Below are positions 6,531 through 8,910 of a DNA stretch of 8,910 bases, one piece after another (the first letter of the stretch is position 1; each line of letters begins with the position of its first letter). This DNA comes from Gallionellaceae bacterium UBA5126. Lineage in GTDB: Bacteria > Pseudomonadota > Gammaproteobacteria > Burkholderiales > Gallionellaceae. The translations under genes were made by a program, and so were the position numbers. Below the pieces are notes generated by a model that was not told where the DNA came from, did no database searches, and saw only the letters and a program-made list of their open reading frames with translations. The stretch spans positions 1-8,910 of the forward strand of contig DHYQ01000056.1 of NCBI GenBank assembly GCA_002414205.1, in the 5' to 3' direction.

Positions 6531-8198
6531 TCACACTAGATATTCGCCGGGCAGTCCCTTCAGGCAGTGATCGCTGGCCATGCTCGCGCCATAAGCGCCT
6601 GCCGGGAAAAAGGCCAGCAAATCGCCTTCGCTCATCTGTGGCAGGGGGCAGTCGCGTGTGAAGAGGTCATTGGCCTCGTTGATATTGCCAGCGAGCACAT
6701 AATGCGCGGCAACAGCGGCACCGGGGTGCTGCACCGCGATGATTTCCTGCGGAATCTGGTAGTGCGCGGCATAGACATTGACGTTGTGCCCGCAATCGAC
6801 CCCCAGCCAAGGCTGTCCAAAACGTTGTTCCACGGTATTGATTTCAGTCACCAGCAAGCCGGAGGAGGCGACAAGATAAGTGCCGGATTCACAGGCGATG
6901 CGTAGGCCAAGGGGGGCCAGATGTGTTTTGAGCAGCGCCGACCAGCTTGCAAGCGACAGCGGCTCATCCTGCGCCACCTGCTTCCAGCACAGGCCGCCGC
7001 CGACGTTGAGCGTGGTGAGGGTTGGCATCTCACGTGCCAATTCGGCTACTTGGTGCAGAACGTCTGCCAGATGAGTGCTAATGTCTTGCTGCAAGCCCCA
7101 GCCGACGTGGAGATGCAGGGTGTCGACCACCAATCCTAATTGCCCGGCATAGGCATAGGCCTCCTGCGCCGCTGACAGCGCAAAGCCAAATTTGCTGTTG
7201 CCATAAGACAATTTCGGATTGTCGCCATAGCCCAGGGCCACGCCGGGATCCAGACGCAAGCCGATGTGGGTCGAATGCCCCTCGGTGGCCGCCCAGCGCC
7301 GCAATGCCGAAAAAGTATCCAGATTCAAATGAACCCCATGGTCGGCGTACTGCCGCAAATCGCGATTGGACGGCATGCTGCACGTGACCGAAATCTCGTC
7401 CGGTTGGAAACCGGCAGACAGGGCCAAGGCCACTTCGCGTGGCGAACTGGTGTCGATACCAAGGTCACGCGCCTCCCGAATGACTTGCAGCACGGGGGCG
7501 TGGCGATTGGCTTTTACGGCGTAATACATGCGATAAGGCGCGCCCGTGGACTGCAAGGCCTGGCGCAGCTCGGCAATGCGGCGGCGTATCGTTTGGCCGG
7601 AATAGAGATACAGCGGCGTACCGTGTTCGCGTGCTAAATCGGCCACCACATTGCCATCCAGCATCAAGCCACGCTCACTCTGCTGCAATTCGTCCTGCTG
7701 CCACCAAGGCGCTGTTGGCATGCGCTGACGCAGATAAGGCAAGGCCAAATCGGCCAGCCGCACCTGTTGTGCCGGTGACAAATGGCGAAAACCGCGAATA
7801 TGCCCATGACAGCACGCCTGACCACATTGGCACAAAAACGGGGTCGCCATATCCCATTCGCTACTCAGATAATTGAAAGTCACCTCTTCTCCGGGACTGA
7901 GTGGCTTGAGGGCGACCACTTCCAGCGTTTCCGCCACAAAGCGCGCACTGGGTGCGCAACTGTGATTGAGAAACGCCCCCAGATTGTGATCGGTCACCAG
8001 ATGTTTGCCGTGATCCACCTGAATGGTGTACTTGGTCGGATGGGGTATGAACACCGCGTCAAACATCGTCAGACGTTCACCCACCGCAAAATGTCTGGCC
8101 GCAAAAATACCCAGGCCATGTCCACGATGTTCCAGCAAAAGACCAGAAGCGAGGTGGGTTCCAGGCGGCGGGGGCAGTGGCGATTTGTGTTCACTCAT
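6531..8198 (-). CDS. SET domain - fold-type III PLP decarboxylase-like fusion protein
   Basis: A 555-residue two-domain protein of unknown substrate. Residues ~15-140 are a SET (protein-lysine methyltransferase) fold: RGHGLGIFAARHFAVGE at 25-41, NHSCAPSARF at 78-87 for S-adenosylmethionine binding, GEEVTFNYL at 103-111 with the usual Tyr110, and post-SET-like FLCQCGQACC at 121-130. Residues ~185-555 resemble diaminopimelate/ornithine decarboxylases. They hold YYAVKANRHAP (Lys229 for the PLP Schiff base), HLHVGWG (His364), NVGGGL (399-403), ESGTYL (438), GNINEANDLF (504-513) and AGAYGASMAS (533-542). The family's CES motif reads NEA here. A linker rich in Trp and Gln joins the halves. AAGGA lies 7 bases before the ATG. 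A TACAAT about 55 bases upstream lacks a clear -35 box. No biosynthetic partner genes are visible; hipBA scars flank it on both sides. Confidence 0.85.
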   Translation of the reverse strand: MSEHKSPLPPPPGTHLASGLLLEHRGHGLGIFAARHFAVGERLTMFDAVFIPHPTKYTIQVDHGKHLVTDHNLGAFLNHSCAPSARFVAETLEVVALKPLSPGEEVTFNYLSSEWDMATPFLCQCGQACCHGHIRGFRHLSPAQQVRLADLALPYLRQRMPTAPWWQQDELQQSERGLMLDGNVVADLAREHGTPLYLYSGQTIRRRIAELRQALQSTGAPYRMYYAVKANRHAPVLQVIREARDLGIDTSSPREVALALSAGFQPDEISVTCSMPSNRDLRQYADHGVHLNLDTFSALRRWAATEGHSTHIGLRLDPGVALGYGDNPKLSYGNSKFGFALSAAQEAYAYAGQLGLVVDTLHLHVGWGLQQDISTHLADVLHQVAELAREMPTLTTLNVGGGLCWKQVAQDEPLSLASWSALLKTHLAPLGLRIACESGTYLVASSGLLVTEINTVEQRFGQPWLGVDCGHNVNVYAAHYQIPQEIIAVQHPGAAVAAHYVLAGNINEANDLFTRDCPLPQMSEGDLLAFFPAGAYGASMASDHCLKGLPGEYLV

Positions 8199-8276
8199 GG
8201 GTCAATCCTTACAAAAAATAGGGGCGGATGGCGGGATTCGCCGGGTGGCATTGTAAAAATGCAGCGACAGGTGGGC

Positions 8277-8325
8277 GAAAAAAGGGGGCGGAGTTTAACT
8301 GATACGCCGTGCGTGGGTGGCGTGC
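8277..8325. repeat. Right copy of the ~50-bp direct repeat
   Basis: The same block as 6301-6350, here between the SET-PLP gene (start 8198) and the hipBA control region. In both places the block lies upstream of a minus-strand gene and next to hipB sequence on the + strand. The shared order suggests that both copies come from one locus. Confidence 0.85.
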
Positions 8326-8341
8326 TTGGCGATATTAAAAA

Positions 8342-8404
8342 TTCCCGAACGGGATGTTCTTGTGGTTTTGACATGCTTTTCGCCATATTTTTCCTGAACG
8401 GGAA
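8342..8404 (+). promoter_or_regulatory. Likely hipBA operator/promoter region with two palindromic sites
   Basis: Two near-identical palindromes, TTCCCGAACGGGA (8342-8354) and TTCCTGAACGGGAA (8391-8404), start 49 bases apart. Each is followed by TTTTGACATG (8366-8375 and 8406-8415). The spacing is close to five helical turns. Paired inverted repeats ahead of hipB are what the HipB dimer binds in known autoregulated hipBA operons; binding here is inferred. A consensus TTGACA at 8368-8373 has no good -10 box at normal spacing, so the exact promoter is uncertain. Confidence 0.6.
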
Positions 8405-8412
8405 TTTTTGAC

Positions 8413-8641
8413 ATGAGCCAAATCGACACAACACTACAATTCGGCGCGGCGGCGGGCGCGCAAGGCGCTGGGCTTGACCCAGGCGCAACTGGCTTTGGCG
8501 GCGGGCGTGGGGCCGCGCTTCGTGGTGGAGCTGGAGGCGGGCAAACCCACCGTGCGCTTGGCGCAGGTGCTGCGCGTACTGGCCGCGCTGGGCGGGACAT
8601 TGCATCTGGATGGATTGCCGGAGGATGACCCTGCGGCATGA
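8413..8641 (+). pseudogene. hipB: Frameshifted hipB-type antitoxin gene (right hipBA scar)
   Basis: HipB is the DNA-binding antitoxin of HipA kinase toxins. The N-terminus MSQIDTTLQFGAA is read from ATG 8413. The rest, ARKALGLTQAQLALAAGVGPRFVVELEAGKP and on to LRVLAALGGTLHLDG, is read in the next frame, ending TGA 8639-8641. The frame changes inside the G/C-only run at 8443-8461, where one extra base (or two lost bases) explains it. The second frame has a stop at 8414-8416 and no start codon before 8474, within the first helix. The domain order and the LEAGKPTV signature fit HipB. The 3' end overlaps the hipA start by 17 bases. It is either a true pseudogene or an assembly error in a hard GC run. 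Confidence 0.75.
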
Positions 8642-8801
8642 GCTGGCGGTGTGGCTGTTTGCCGACTGGGTCGGCGTGCTGGGCTGGCAGGAGGGGCAGT
8701 TGCAGTTTGCCTATCGCGCCGACTGGCTGGCGCGGGATGATGCGCGCCCCTTGTCGCACAGTTTGCCGTTGCAGGTCGAGCCATTTGGCGACGCGGGTTG
8801 A
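8625..8801 (+). pseudogene. hipA: Truncated hipA toxin gene, N-terminal fragment only
   Basis: The 58-residue product begins MTLRHELAVWLFADWVGVL and continues through FAYRADWLARDDARPLSHSLPL to VEPFGDAG, then TGA 8799-8801. This is the beta-strand N-terminal subdomain of HipA serine/threonine kinases, where SLPL and the following Pro/Gly are conserved. Full-length HipA is about 400-440 residues, so the whole kinase domain, with the ATP-binding and catalytic residues, is missing. The fragment overlaps hipB as in intact operons. The last bases, CGGGTTGAG, also end the left scar, so an internal deletion is likelier than a simple premature stop. The product cannot act as a HipA kinase. Confidence 0.8.
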
Positions 8802-8808
8802 GTAGGTC

Positions 8809-8888
8809 GTAGCCCGCCATGCAGCGCAGCGGAATGCGGGGATTTTTTGCGGATCATCCCGGATTTCGCTGCGCTGCATTCGGGCTAC
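8809..8888. repeat. Inverted-repeat element (REP/MITE-like) downstream of truncated hipA
   Basis: The left arm 8809-8840 starts GTAGCCCGCCATGCAGCGCA. The right arm 8858-8888 ends GCATTCGGGCTAC. They are inverted copies with one length difference and a few mismatches, around a short AT-rich centre. GTAGCCCG...GCAGCGCAGCG elements of this kind are, to my knowledge, dispersed repeats in many proteobacteria. A relative of the left arm follows the left hipBA scar at 6498-6525. The last 22 bases of the window show nothing recognisable. Confidence 0.8.
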
Positions 8889-8910
8889 ACGCTAAAATAA
8901 CGCTGGCTGG

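Noticed and set aside
6301..8325. Direct repeats read as attachment sites of an integrated element
   Set aside because: No integrase, transposase or tRNA end is present between them, and the repeats extend into hipB coding sequence, which fits locus duplication better than att sites.

Overview
The window looks like chromosomal DNA of a GC-rich proteobacterium, most likely a betaproteobacterium or a related gammaproteobacterium. The grounds are tRNAs with an encoded CCA end, an overlapping aroE-mtgA pair, a stand-alone ArnA-C-type UDP-glucuronate decarboxylase of the kind known from Ralstonia, and dispersed palindromic repeats of types common in these groups. The lineage is an inference; no marker gene here settles it.

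Left part (1-670): the 3' end of a small membrane-protein gene on the + strand with a strong terminator. Then comes a minus-strand tRNA-Ala(GGC)-tRNA-Glu(TTC) operon, complete with a near-consensus promoter and an intrinsic terminator.

Middle part (723-6287): housekeeping and envelope genes, all on the minus strand. In transcription order they are recJ (ssDNA exonuclease), a UDP-4-keto-pentose/UDP-xylose synthase (ArnA C-terminal domain type), arnD (Ara4FN-undecaprenyl-phosphate deformylase), aroE (shikimate dehydrogenase) and mtgA (monofunctional peptidoglycan glycosyltransferase). The synthase has its own good sigma70-type promoter and a leader of about 100 nt containing a terminator-like hairpin. 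A pair of inverted palindromic repeats, with a third hairpin between them, separates it from arnD. The synthase and arnD are two steps of lipid A aminoarabinose modification; the other arn genes are not in the window.

Right part (6288-8910): the accessory and most interesting region. One large minus-strand gene encodes an unusual fusion of an N-terminal SET domain (protein-lysine methyltransferase fold) with post-SET cysteines and a C-terminal fold-type III PLP domain related to diaminopimelate decarboxylase. In the PLP domain the usual catalytic cysteine position reads Asn. The gene is bracketed by two differently decayed copies of one hipBA toxin-antitoxin locus. The left scar keeps only 67 bp of hipB and a short tail. 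The right scar keeps the operator region, a frameshifted hipB and the first ~55 codons of hipA. The two scars share a ~50 bp upstream block and a palindromic downstream element, so the SET-PLP gene sits between direct repeats. I infer a duplication or insertion at a hipBA locus, followed by loss of the toxin-antitoxin genes.
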